NCBI GenBank assembly: GCA_020683205.1
Contig: CP085689.1
Coordinates: 744,001-808,000 of the forward strand
Direction of reading: 5' to 3'
DNA from: Lentisphaerae bacterium WC36
GTDB taxonomy: Bacteria; Verrucomicrobiota; Lentisphaeria; Victivallales; SZUA-371
Length of the DNA: 64,000 nt
Made by a program: the position numbers and the translations under genes. Within the stretch, counting starts at the first letter, position 1; each line of letters begins with the position of its first letter. The notes beneath the pieces are model-generated. The model was not told the origin of the DNA. It made no database searches and saw only the letters and a list, made by a program, of their open reading frames with translations. Positions 45,860-53,494 of this stretch are shown piece after piece.

Positions 45860-47149
45860 GTGAGTGCAATAAAAAATAGAATTTTTACGAAAAAAGAATT
45901 TAGTTGGGTGCTTTATGATGTTGCAAATTCAGCATTTGCTTTAATTGTTATGACAGCAGTTTTTGCATTGTTTTTTGAAGAGTCAATTAAGACAGGATTT
46001 GTGATTGGTGATGTTGAAAACCCTGAACAATTTCTAAAAAGTAAATCAACGAGTTATTTAATGTATGCAAACAGTATTGCTACATTTTTATTGGCGATTA
46101 GCGCACCAATTCTTGGAGGAATTGCTGATTTACAGTTTTGGAAGAAACGTTTATTAATGTTTTTTACATTAATTGGAGTAGGGGCTACTTTAGGGCTTTA
46201 TTTTATTGGCGTTAGTGACTGGCTATTGGCATTTATTCTTTATATTTTAGGGCGCTATTCATTTGCAGGAAGTAATATTTTTTATGATGCGTTCTTAGTC
46301 GATGTAGTGAAAGATGATACAAGAATTGATTGGGTGTCAAGCTGTGGGTACGCGTTTGGATATATTGGTGGGGTTGCGCCATTTTTAGGGTTTGTTGGTT
46401 TAAGGTTATGCTTTAATGTCGATGTACAGTTAAGCTTTTTGATTGCGGCATTATGGTGGGGGATTTTTTCAATTCCAATATTTTTAAATGTGAAGCAACA
46501 ATATTATGTGAAATTAGCTGATAATGAAAGTTTAGTAAAGAACAGTTTTTATCGACTTTTGTCAGCACTAAAAAAAATTGTTAAAGATCGTAATTTATTC
46601 CTTTTTTTGATTGCTTATTTTTGTTATATTGATGGGGTTGACACGATTTTTATTGTTGCAACTAAATATGGTAGGGATTTAGGATTAAGTGCTGATTATC
46701 TGTTATTTTTGTTAGTAGTTGTACAACTTGTGGCATTTCCGTGTGCTATTTTTTATGGCTTTTTAGCTAATAAATTTGGTGAAAAAACTTTAATTTATGC
46801 TGCGATTAGTGTTTTTATGTTATCAACAATTGGAGGTTTTTTTATTGCTTATATTGATAATGTTGTATATGTGAAAAGAGCTTTTTTTATGCTCGGCATG
46901 GCAATTGCGAGCAGTCAGGGAGGAGTTCAAGCATTGAGTCGTTCATATTTTTGTCGTATGGTGCCAAAAGAAAATGCTACAGAATTTTTTGGATTTTATA
47001 ATATTTTTGGTAAATTTGCTGTTTTTTTAGGCCCTTTAATTGTTGGATTTATTGTTCAACTTACTCACCAAACTAACTTAGGGCTATTAGGGTTGATTCC
47101 ATTATTTATTGCTGGCATAGTGTGTTTGTCACTAGTTAAAGAAAAATAA
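45860..47149 (+). CDS. UMF1/Atg22-type major facilitator transporter
   Basis: A 429-residue membrane protein with about twelve helices. The N-terminal WVLYDVANSAFALIVMTAVF (13-32) is diagnostic of the UMF1 (Atg22-like) family, whose yeast member exports amino acids from the vacuole. Bacterial members have unknown substrates. The C-terminal half has GVQALSRSYFCRMVPKE, also typical. The start is a GTG at 45860 with GGGTAA a few bases upstream. No linked catabolic gene indicates a substrate; the divergent gene encodes the CYTH protein and the downstream genes feoA-feoB. Confidence 0.9.
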   Translation: MSAIKNRIFTKKEFSWVLYDVANSAFALIVMTAVFALFFEESIKTGFVIGDVENPEQFLKSKSTSYLMYANSIATFLLAISAPILGGIADLQFWKKRLLMFFTLIGVGATLGLYFIGVSDWLLAFILYILGRYSFAGSNIFYDAFLVDVVKDDTRIDWVSSCGYAFGYIGGVAPFLGFVGLRLCFNVDVQLSFLIAALWWGIFSIPIFLNVKQQYYVKLADNESLVKNSFYRLLSALKKIVKDRNLFLFLIAYFCYIDGVDTIFIVATKYGRDLGLSADYLLFLLVVVQLVAFPCAIFYGFLANKFGEKTLIYAAISVFMLSTIGGFFIAYIDNVVYVKRAFFMLGMAIASSQGGVQALSRSYFCRMVPKENATEFFGFYNIFGKFAVFLGPLIVGFIVQLTHQTNLGLLGLIPLFIAGIVCLSLVKEK

Positions 47150-47172
47150 TATTGCTTTTTTTTATAAATAAG

Positions 47173-47200
47173 TTGAAATTTTTTAGTTTGTTTATATATT
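47173..47200 (+). promoter_or_regulatory. feoAB promoter
   Basis: TTGAAA (47173-47178), 16 bp, TATATT (47195-47200). The expected transcript start falls about ten bases before the palindrome at 47216-47229. Confidence 0.5.
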
Positions 47201-47215
47201 ATAACTTATATATTG

Positions 47216-47229
47216 TTAGGATATCCTAA
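47216..47229. promoter_or_regulatory. Perfect palindrome TTAGGATATCCTAA, possible DtxR-family operator
   Basis: A perfect 14-bp palindrome between the feo promoter and feoA. The TTAGG and CCTAA half-sites match those of DtxR/IdeR/MntR-type iron or manganese repressors, although the centre is shorter than the 19-bp DtxR consensus. A repressor bound here would block early transcription of the iron transporter genes. Confidence 0.5.
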
Positions 47230-47257
47230 TTGTTAATTTAATTTATAAGGTTTGATT

Positions 47258-47500
47258 ATGATTATACCAATGCGAGAAATGGCAGTAAATCAAAAAGGAA
47301 AAGTTGCAACTATTAATGCGGCTGGAGTTTTAGGTAGAAGAATTAGAGATTTAGGACTAGTTCCTGGTGTAGAATTTGAAATTATTGGGCGTGCGCCATT
47401 GTATGACCCAGTTGCAGTTCGTTTAAAAGGCTTTACTTTAACGCTACGTAATAGTGAGGCAGATTATATTACCTGTGAAGTAGAAGAAGAGATTTCTTAA
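47258..47500 (+). CDS. feoA: FeoA, ferrous iron transport accessory protein
   Basis: An 80-residue SH3-like FeoA protein that supports FeoB. The family pattern is clear: IRDLGLVPGVEFEIIGRAPLYDPVAVRLKGFTL with the typical LGLVPG and DPVAV motifs. The ATG at 47258 is preceded by AAGG 7 nt upstream; a TTG at 47252 would be a worse start. It is upstream of feoB with a 131-nt gap that contains two hairpins, TTGGGTG / CGCCCAA and AAAAAGATT / AATCTTTTT (47580-47600). These may lower the amount of feoB transcript relative to feoA. Confidence 0.92.
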   Translation: MIIPMREMAVNQKGKVATINAAGVLGRRIRDLGLVPGVEFEIIGRAPLYDPVAVRLKGFTLTLRNSEADYITCEVEEEIS

Positions 47501-47579
47501 CGAAATATTGGGTGTTTTTTATAAAGTGCTTGATTAAAATTTAAGAAGCGCCCAAAAAAATGAATATATAAAAATGTGT

Positions 47580-47600
47580 AAAAAGATTTTCAATCTTTTT
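47580..47600 (+). terminator. Weak hairpin between feoA and feoB
   Basis: AAAAAGATT and AATCTTTTT pair over 9 bp with a 3-nt loop and the stem itself ends in T5. It could act as a partial terminator that tunes the feoA:feoB ratio. Confidence 0.4.
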
Positions 47601-47631
47601 ATTTAAAATGATAGTTAGGTGGAACTAATTT

Positions 47632-50052
47632 ATGAAAAATAAACAGATTTTTGTTGGAATAACAGGACAGCCAAACTGTGGTAAAAGTAGTATGTTTAAT
47701 GCTTTAACTGGTTCAGTTGGTCGTGTAGGTAATTATCCTGGTATTACTGTTGAATGTATGGAAGGGCATTATAAATTTAAGAATAGTGATGATAAATTGC
47801 GTATTGTTGATTTGCCAGGAACGTATTCATTAACTTCATACTCCGCGGATGAATCCGTTGCAACAAAATTAATTTTAGAGCAACAGCCTGATGTATTAGT
47901 TTGTATGCTTGACGCTACAACCTTAGAGCGTAGTTTATATTTAGCTATTCAGTTAATGGAGCTTGGTGTGCCAATTGTTATCGGCTTGAACATGATGGAT
48001 GAGGTTGAACGCAAAGGAATCACTATTGATGTTGAAAAGTTGAAGGCAGTTTTAGGAGTTCCTGTTGTAAAATGTATTGCTAGAAAAGGTGAGGGTAAGC
48101 AACAATTAGCCGATGCAGTTTTAGCTCAATATAAAAAATATAATGCAGATTCAGATGTGAATAGAGTTAGTCGTTGGAGTGGCATTAATATTGGTTATGG
48201 TTCAGACTTGGATCCTGTTATTAAAGACATTGCTCAAATTTTAAAAGATGATAATTTTGATGAAAGCATTTATAGTGCTCATTGGGCGGCAATTAAATAT
48301 GCTGAAGACGATAAAGAATTTGTAGCTAGTATTAAAGAAAACCATCCTGCTGCTGATGCAAAAATTTCTAAAATTATTGGAGATTTAACAAGTCATTTGG
48401 AAAAAACGCTACATACATATCCAGAGGCCGTCATTGCAGATTATCGTTATGGTTACATTAGTAGTATCTTAAAAAATAATGAAGTTATTCATTACCCTAG
48501 TGATATGCGTTTTGATTTTACTGATAAAGTGGATTTAATTTTAACAAATCGTGTTCTAGGTCCAATTATTATGTGTGTTGTCTTATATTTATTGTTTTAT
48601 ATTACAATTAATATTGGCGCAATTCCGCAAGGTTGGTGTGAAGCTGGTTTTGGATATTTAAAAGATATTGCAGAAAATAATATGACCGAGGGATTGTTTA
48701 AATCTTTGGTAACTAATGGTATTATTGATGGTGTTGGTAGCGTATTAAGTTTCACTCCATTAATTTTTGTAATGTTTATTCAATTATGTTTTTTAGAAGA
48801 TTTAGGATATATGTCACGTGTGGCTTATATGCTTGACAGATTGTTTAGAATTTGTGGTCTTCACGGCGCTTCGGTGATGCCATTTATTATTTCAGGAGGT
48901 ATTCCTGGAGGGTGTGCAGTTCCTGGAGTGATGGCGACACGTACGTTACGTTGTCCACGTGAACGCTTGGCGACTATTTTAGTAGCGCCATTTACTATTT
49001 GTGGTGCTAAATTAACACCATTAGTTATTTTAGTTGCGGCATTTTTTGACCCAAAAAATCAGCATGAAAATAAACAAGTATGGATTTTATTTTTAATTAC
49101 TATTGGTTGTTGGATTGCGGCATTATCAGTTGCTAGAGTGTTGCGTTGGACAATTATTAAAGGGGAGCCAACACCATTTGTTATGGAGTTGCCACCATAT
49201 CGCATGCCAACTTTTTATGGAGTAATGTTACACTCGGGAGAACGCGCATGGCAGTATGCGAAAAAAGCTGGAACAGTTATTTTAGCAATTAGTATTATTA
49301 TTTGGGCAATGATGACATTTCCACAATTGGATCCAAGCGAATACGCAGATCATTCTAGTGAAAAAGAAAAATTAGAAAGTGAATTAGTAATTGCTGAAAC
49401 GGCATTTGCGCCAATTGCTGAGCAACATAAAAGTGTTAGTGATAAAATTTCTGGTCTTGAAAAAGAGATTGAAAGTCATAAAATGGGTAAAAAGTTAATT
49501 GAACAAACTAAAGCTGAAGCTCAATTAGCATTATTGAACACAAAATTGACAATCATTAATAAGACTTATGAACCAAAATATGAAAATATTGCCTTAATTA
49601 AGCACAAAATTAGTAATATTGATAATCATATTAGTGAAGAGAGGTTGCGTCATTCATATGCCGGACAGATTGGTATTAAATTAGAATCTGTTAGTCAATA
49701 TGCGGGTTTTCCGTGGCAAGTAAATATTGCCTTGGTTGGTGGTTTTACTGCGAAAGAAGTTGTGGTTTCAGTATTAAATCAAGCATATGGTATGGGTGCT
49801 GAGTTTGATGAAGAAAGTGAGGATAATAAACGAGCAATTGTGAATCGTTTAGCAGTTGAGCCTGCATTTAAAAGTATGCCTGCAAAATTATCAATAATTT
49901 TATTCGTGATGTTATATGCGCCATGTTTCGTTACAATTGTTGTTATTGGGCGTGAGACAAAATGGCGTTGGGCTCTGTTTTCTTTAGTTGGAAGCACAAC
50001 TTTGGCATTTATTATTTCAGTTATAGTATTCCAAGTAGGAAAATTATTTTAG
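47632..50052 (+). CDS. feoB: FeoB, ferrous iron transporter with extra coiled-coil insert
   Basis: An 806-residue Fe(II) permease with a cytosolic G domain: GQPNCGKSS (G1, 10-18), GNYPGITVE (G2), DLPGTYSL (G3) and LNMMDE (G4). The membrane part has the two Gate motifs and SGGIPGGCAVPGVMATR. FeoB is usually about 750-780 residues. Here an additional polar segment of roughly 100 residues (about 565-670) rich in K, E, Q and with heptad-like spacing lies between two membrane helices (after WAMMTFPQLDPS and before YAGQIG). It reads as a coiled coil, possibly outside the membrane. AGGTGG precedes the ATG by 9 nt. Confidence 0.95.
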   Translation: MKNKQIFVGITGQPNCGKSSMFNALTGSVGRVGNYPGITVECMEGHYKFKNSDDKLRIVDLPGTYSLTSYSADESVATKLILEQQPDVLVCMLDATTLERSLYLAIQLMELGVPIVIGLNMMDEVERKGITIDVEKLKAVLGVPVVKCIARKGEGKQQLADAVLAQYKKYNADSDVNRVSRWSGINIGYGSDLDPVIKDIAQILKDDNFDESIYSAHWAAIKYAEDDKEFVASIKENHPAADAKISKIIGDLTSHLEKTLHTYPEAVIADYRYGYISSILKNNEVIHYPSDMRFDFTDKVDLILTNRVLGPIIMCVVLYLLFYITINIGAIPQGWCEAGFGYLKDIAENNMTEGLFKSLVTNGIIDGVGSVLSFTPLIFVMFIQLCFLEDLGYMSRVAYMLDRLFRICGLHGASVMPFIISGGIPGGCAVPGVMATRTLRCPRERLATILVAPFTICGAKLTPLVILVAAFFDPKNQHENKQVWILFLITIGCWIAALSVARVLRWTIIKGEPTPFVMELPPYRMPTFYGVMLHSGERAWQYAKKAGTVILAISIIIWAMMTFPQLDPSEYADHSSEKEKLESELVIAETAFAPIAEQHKSVSDKISGLEKEIESHKMGKKLIEQTKAEAQLALLNTKLTIINKTYEPKYENIALIKHKISNIDNHISEERLRHSYAGQIGIKLESVSQYAGFPWQVNIALVGGFTAKEVVVSVLNQAYGMGAEFDEESEDNKRAIVNRLAVEPAFKSMPAKLSIILFVMLYAPCFVTIVVIGRETKWRWALFSLVGSTTLAFIISVIVFQVGKLF

Positions 50053-50207
50053 AATATCCTTAATTAATTGTTTTATATAATCTAAACCTTCAAATATTGG
50101 TAATTTGCTTGAAAAATTCCAGTTTGAGGGTTTATTTTTATTATAAACAATTTTAAAAATAGTAAAATATCCACAAATAGAAGATTTGAAATAGATTAAG
50201 GTATTAG

Positions 50208-50426
50208 ATGACAGATAAAGAAAAATTAATTGAAGCTGAAGGACGTATTGTTGAGCTTGAAACGATGATTACCTATCAAGAGGAGTTATTGGGGCAGTTA
50301 AATGATGTTATGTATAAGCAACAAAAAGATATTGACATATTAAAGGATAAAGTTGAATCAATAATGAGCCAGTTAGCAGATTCAATTCAACCAATTGGCA
50401 AAGAGCCTCCTCCTCCTCATTATTAA
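50208..50426 (+). CDS. slyX: SlyX family protein
   Basis: A 72-residue acidic coiled-coil protein. Residues 1-58 are a continuous helix with heptad Leu/Ile (IVELETMITYQEELLGQLNDV), and the end PPPPHY is the SlyX signature. The function is unknown; in E. coli the gene lies near slyD but has no clear phenotype. AAGG stands 6 nt before the ATG. It is the first of a run with mnmA and panD on the same strand but the gaps of about 100-170 nt leave the operon uncertain. Confidence 0.88.
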   Translation: MTDKEKLIEAEGRIVELETMITYQEELLGQLNDVMYKQQKDIDILKDKVESIMSQLADSIQPIGKEPPPPHY

Positions 50427-50526
50427 TTTTAATTTTTTTTGTGAAAAGTGTGGCGAAAATTAAAACATATTATTATAGTATGATATTTAAATGTCAAAGT
50501 GAAAATATATCAATAAATTGAGAAAT

Positions 50527-51618
50527 ATGATGAAAAAACAAAAATTTATTGCCGCAATGAGCGGAGGAGTTGATTCAACTGTTGCGGCAGCATTATATCA
50601 TAAAATAGGGCATGAAGTAATTGGTGTTACTTTACGCATGAAACCACAAATTCTAGATGATAAAGTTAGCCAATCATGTTGTAGCACTGATGATGAGATA
50701 CAGGCAAAAATGGCTGCTGATAAACTTGGAATTGAGCATCGTATAATTGAGTCGCGTGAGGACTTCTATGAAAAGGTTTTACGTAAGTCATGGAATGAAT
50801 ATCGTGTAGGAAGAACGCCAAACCCTTGTACAGTGTGTAACTATTTGGTTAAATTTGCCCAATTAATAGAGTATGCTAAAGAAATTGGTGCAGATGGTGT
50901 TATCACAGGGCATTATGCGAAGATTGTAAAAAATGATGATGGATTGTATGCTATTGAACGCGGAGATGATTCTAATAAAGACCAAACCTATTTTCTTTAT
51001 AACTTACGACAAGAGCAAATTGCGATGGTGCGTTTTCCTGTTGGTGATATTTCAAAGAATGAAGTGCGTGAAATTGCGCGTGATTTCGAGTTTGCAAACT
51101 CAGAAAAAAAAGATAGTCAGGATGCCTGTTTTCTTTACGAAGGGCATTCATTTCCTGAATCATTGCGTTTATTATTTCGTCAAAACCCTGCTAAAGGCAG
51201 TTTTGTTGACGAAAACGGTAAAGTGTTAGGGCGTCATGAAGGAATTCATAACTACACCATTGGTCAAAGAAAAGGACTAAAAATTGCGCTGGGAAAACCA
51301 GCATATGTTAAAGAAATTGATGGAAAAAGCCGTGCGGTGACGTTAACAACTGATTCTGATCAACTTTTAAAGAAAAGTTTTTTTGTCCATAATATTAATT
51401 ATCAAAGTGGAATTGTTAGAACTAAGCCATTTGAATGTTTAATTCAGGTCAGATATCGCTCAAAAGCGGTGGCAGGAAAAGTTGTTCCAATTGGAGATGG
51501 TGCGATTGCTAATGTTGTTTTAGATGCTCCAGTTAGAGCCATAACAGCTGGACAGAGCGCTGTTTTTTATGATGGTAATACTTTACTCGGTGGTGGCGTA
51601 ATTAGTTTTGACAGCTAA
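50527..51618 (+). CDS. mnmA: tRNA-specific 2-thiouridylase (MnmA)
   Basis: Puts sulfur on U34 of tRNAs for Lys, Glu and Gln. The PP-loop SGGVDSTVAA is at the N-terminus, the first catalytic Cys is in NPCTVCN, and the second in DSQDACFLY; KDQTYFLY and NYTIGQRKGL are also typical. The length of about 363 is normal. The start is ATG 50527 or 50530; no strong Shine-Dalgarno sequence is seen and a TTG at 50518 is possible. Besides the catalytic residues there is an early CC pair (SCCSTDD), seen in a subgroup of MnmA proteins. Confidence 0.95.
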   Translation: MMKKQKFIAAMSGGVDSTVAAALYHKIGHEVIGVTLRMKPQILDDKVSQSCCSTDDEIQAKMAADKLGIEHRIIESREDFYEKVLRKSWNEYRVGRTPNPCTVCNYLVKFAQLIEYAKEIGADGVITGHYAKIVKNDDGLYAIERGDDSNKDQTYFLYNLRQEQIAMVRFPVGDISKNEVREIARDFEFANSEKKDSQDACFLYEGHSFPESLRLLFRQNPAKGSFVDENGKVLGRHEGIHNYTIGQRKGLKIALGKPAYVKEIDGKSRAVTLTTDSDQLLKKSFFVHNINYQSGIVRTKPFECLIQVRYRSKAVAGKVVPIGDGAIANVVLDAPVRAITAGQSAVFYDGNTLLGGGVISFDS

Positions 51619-51679
51619 CTGTAAACAATAGAATAATTTTGGGAAAATATAAAAAGTTTTGATATTTAATTATCTAGTA

Positions 51680-51723
51680 GGTTTAAATCCTGTGCTATTG
51701 CAGAGATTTACCTTGATTTTTTT
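51680..51723 (+). terminator. mnmA terminator
   Basis: GGT-AAATC-CTG pairs with CAG-GATTT-ACC (51680-51712, with small bulges), followed by TTGA and a T7 run. It is 60 nt after the mnmA stop codon. Confidence 0.75.
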
Positions 51724-51790
51724 CTGTTTTGGGATAATATTTATAGAAAGTATTATAATGTTATAAAAATAAGGATTTTTAAGTAATAGT

Positions 51791-52165
51791 ATGCAGAAAT
51801 TAATGTTGAGTGGTAAAATTCATACTGCTCGTTTGACATCATGTGAATTAGATTACGAAGGTAGCTTGGAGATTGACCCTTTACTTCTTGAAGAAGGTGG
51901 AATTTTGCCTTATGAGAAAATTTTGGTTGTGAATAGAAACAATGGTGAACGTTTAGAAACATATGCGATTCCTGGAAAAGCAGGAAGTAAAGTTTTTTGT
52001 CTGAATGGTCCAGCAGCTCACCGTGGTAATGTCGGTGATGTTGTGACAATTATGAGTTTTTCTCTTTATAATGAAGAGGAAGCAAAAAGTTATGAACCAA
52101 AAGTAATTGTTTTAGACGAAGATAATGAAATTATTGAAAGAAAAGGGCGTCGTGAAGCTCTTTAG
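51791..52165 (+). CDS. panD: Aspartate 1-decarboxylase (PanD)
   Basis: Makes beta-alanine for pantothenate and CoA. The 124-residue protomer has GKIHTARLTSCELDYEGSLEID; the Gly-Ser in YEGS is the self-cleavage site that creates the pyruvoyl cofactor. GERLETYAIPG and LNGPAAHRGNVGDVVTI complete the family pattern. A second ATG at 51803 (MLSGKIH) matches the usual N-terminus better than the ATG at 51791, and neither has a well-placed Shine-Dalgarno sequence, so the exact start is open. Thirty nucleotides separate it from the first pilin-like gene. Confidence 0.93.
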   Translation: MQKLMLSGKIHTARLTSCELDYEGSLEIDPLLLEEGGILPYEKILVVNRNNGERLETYAIPGKAGSKVFCLNGPAAHRGNVGDVVTIMSFSLYNEEEAKSYEPKVIVLDEDNEIIERKGRREAL

Positions 52166-52195
52166 TTAAAAGAAATTTTGCTCTGAGGAATAAAA

Positions 52196-52393
52196 ATGGC
52201 ACTAAGAGAAACAATTGAAAAAATATTAAGTTGGTTTTTGGTGCGTTTTTTTTCTGAAAGAGGACAAAGTATGGTTGAATACGCAATAATGGCTTTTATG
52301 CTAGTATTATGCAGTTTAACACTTTACTTTGTATTAGATGCGTTGTTGGGGTATGGCTTCAATACAATATCATTATTATCGTATGATTTGTAA
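52196..52393 (+). CDS. Flp-like small pilin
   Basis: A 65-residue protein with a charged N-terminus and one hydrophobic helix starting at about residue 23. The motif RGQSMVEYA looks like a type IVb prepilin site: cleavage after Gly with Glu at +5 of the mature chain. Flp/TadE-type pilins have this form. GAGGAA stands 6 nt before the ATG. It is the first of four genes that share the GQxxVE motif at the same place. Confidence 0.75.
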   Translation: MALRETIEKILSWFLVRFFSERGQSMVEYAIMAFMLVLCSLTLYFVLDALLGYGFNTISLLSYDL

Positions 52394-52559
52394 CTTTTTT
52401 AATTGAAAAGCAATATAATTAATATTAAATTCGTTTTTTATATTAAACATTAGCAAGTTAGCTGATATTAGGAAGTGGTTAATAGAGGCTAATTAAATGA
52501 AAATAAATAATAAATATTACTAAACTAAATTGTAAAAATAAATTTTTAGGAGAAACGTG

Positions 52560-52787
52560 ATGAAATCTTTGCATCGAAAAAAACGTGGTCAAGGAACAGT
52601 TGAGTACATTATTATTGTTGTTTTAGTAGCAGTTGCTGCTATAGCTGTAATTGGTGCATTTAGTGACCGTATCAGAGTAATGTTTGCAGGAGCTGCAACT
52701 GCTATGGGGTCTGATGATGCTAGTGATGCTATTGGCGAAAGCTCAGTTGAAACAATGCAAAATCTTAATGAAGATGGGATTGAATAA
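52560..52787 (+). CDS. Flp/TadE-like pilin with acidic tail
   Basis: A 75-residue pilin-like protein. After KKRGQGTVEYIIIVVLVAVA (Glu at +5 after the presumed Gly cleavage site) the chain ends in a soluble acidic tail (SDDASDAIGESS). It is the best match to Flp pilins in the group. The ATG at 52560 has AGGAG 7 nt upstream; a GTG at 52557 is less likely. There is a 167-nt gap after the previous gene. Confidence 0.8.
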   Translation: MKSLHRKKRGQGTVEYIIIVVLVAVAAIAVIGAFSDRIRVMFAGAATAMGSDDASDAIGESSVETMQNLNEDGIE

Positions 52788-52900
52788 ATTTCTATTCAAA
52801 CATTAAATAAATTCTTAAAAAGTTATGGAATGTTATTTCTTATAAATTTAAAATAAGGTGTAATTTTATTCTGTAATTATCGAGCTATAGGAGGTGTGTA

Positions 52901-53473
52901 ATGCTAAAAAAAATTGCAAAGCAAGAACAAGGACAAGTTGTTGTTGAAAATTTAATTTGTATTTTGTTGATTTGTTTGATTTTTTTTGGAATATTGCAGC
53001 TCTTTTTTATGTTTATAGCTGACTCTGTCGTTTCATATGGCTCTTTTACGACTGCGCGCTCAATTAGCGTTGGATTTAAGCCTAAAAGAGCTCATGTTGC
53101 TGCTGAAATTTCAACAATTCCTGCTGCTGGTAAACGCTTAAAACCAATCAATTTATATGATAGCTATGCTAATCAGAGTGCACTTCTTTTGATGGTCGAG
53201 GAGTATATTAGAGGAGATCGTACAATCTCTTATGAATATTGGAGAGGTGATAATGAATTTTCAGATTCTACTGCACCATTTAACGAAGAGAGAAGAACAT
53301 ATTTATTCATGAATGAAAGTGAAAAACATGGCGATGGTGTTGAAGCAGAGGTTGGCTTTGACAACTATCCACTTGCAATGCCGATGAGAATGATAAATTT
53401 TGGAACAGAGTATACAGATATAGAATCAAAAGCTGTCTTGCCTAAGTATTACAATAAATTTATGGACCGTTAA
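52901..53473 (+). CDS. TadE-like pseudopilin
   Basis: A 190-residue protein with an N-terminal QEQGQVVVENLICILLICLIF segment: cleavage after Gly, Glu at +5, then a hydrophobic helix. It is longer than Flp and has a soluble C-terminal domain of about 140 residues with no motif I know. TadE-type pseudopilins have this form and act in assembly of Flp pili. A perfect AGGAGGTG ribosome site lies 4 nt before the ATG. The gene ends 21 nt before the TadG-like gene. Confidence 0.78.
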   Translation: MLKKIAKQEQGQVVVENLICILLICLIFFGILQLFFMFIADSVVSYGSFTTARSISVGFKPKRAHVAAEISTIPAAGKRLKPINLYDSYANQSALLLMVEEYIRGDRTISYEYWRGDNEFSDSTAPFNEERRTYLFMNESEKHGDGVEAEVGFDNYPLAMPMRMINFGTEYTDIESKAVLPKYYNKFMDR

Positions 53474-53494
53474 TGTGTAAATGGGGTAAAAATC

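Noticed and set aside
51678-51712. GGTTTAAATCC looks like a tRNA T-loop
   Set aside because: There is no acceptor stem, anticodon arm or second half of a tRNA; the sequence folds as the mnmA terminator.
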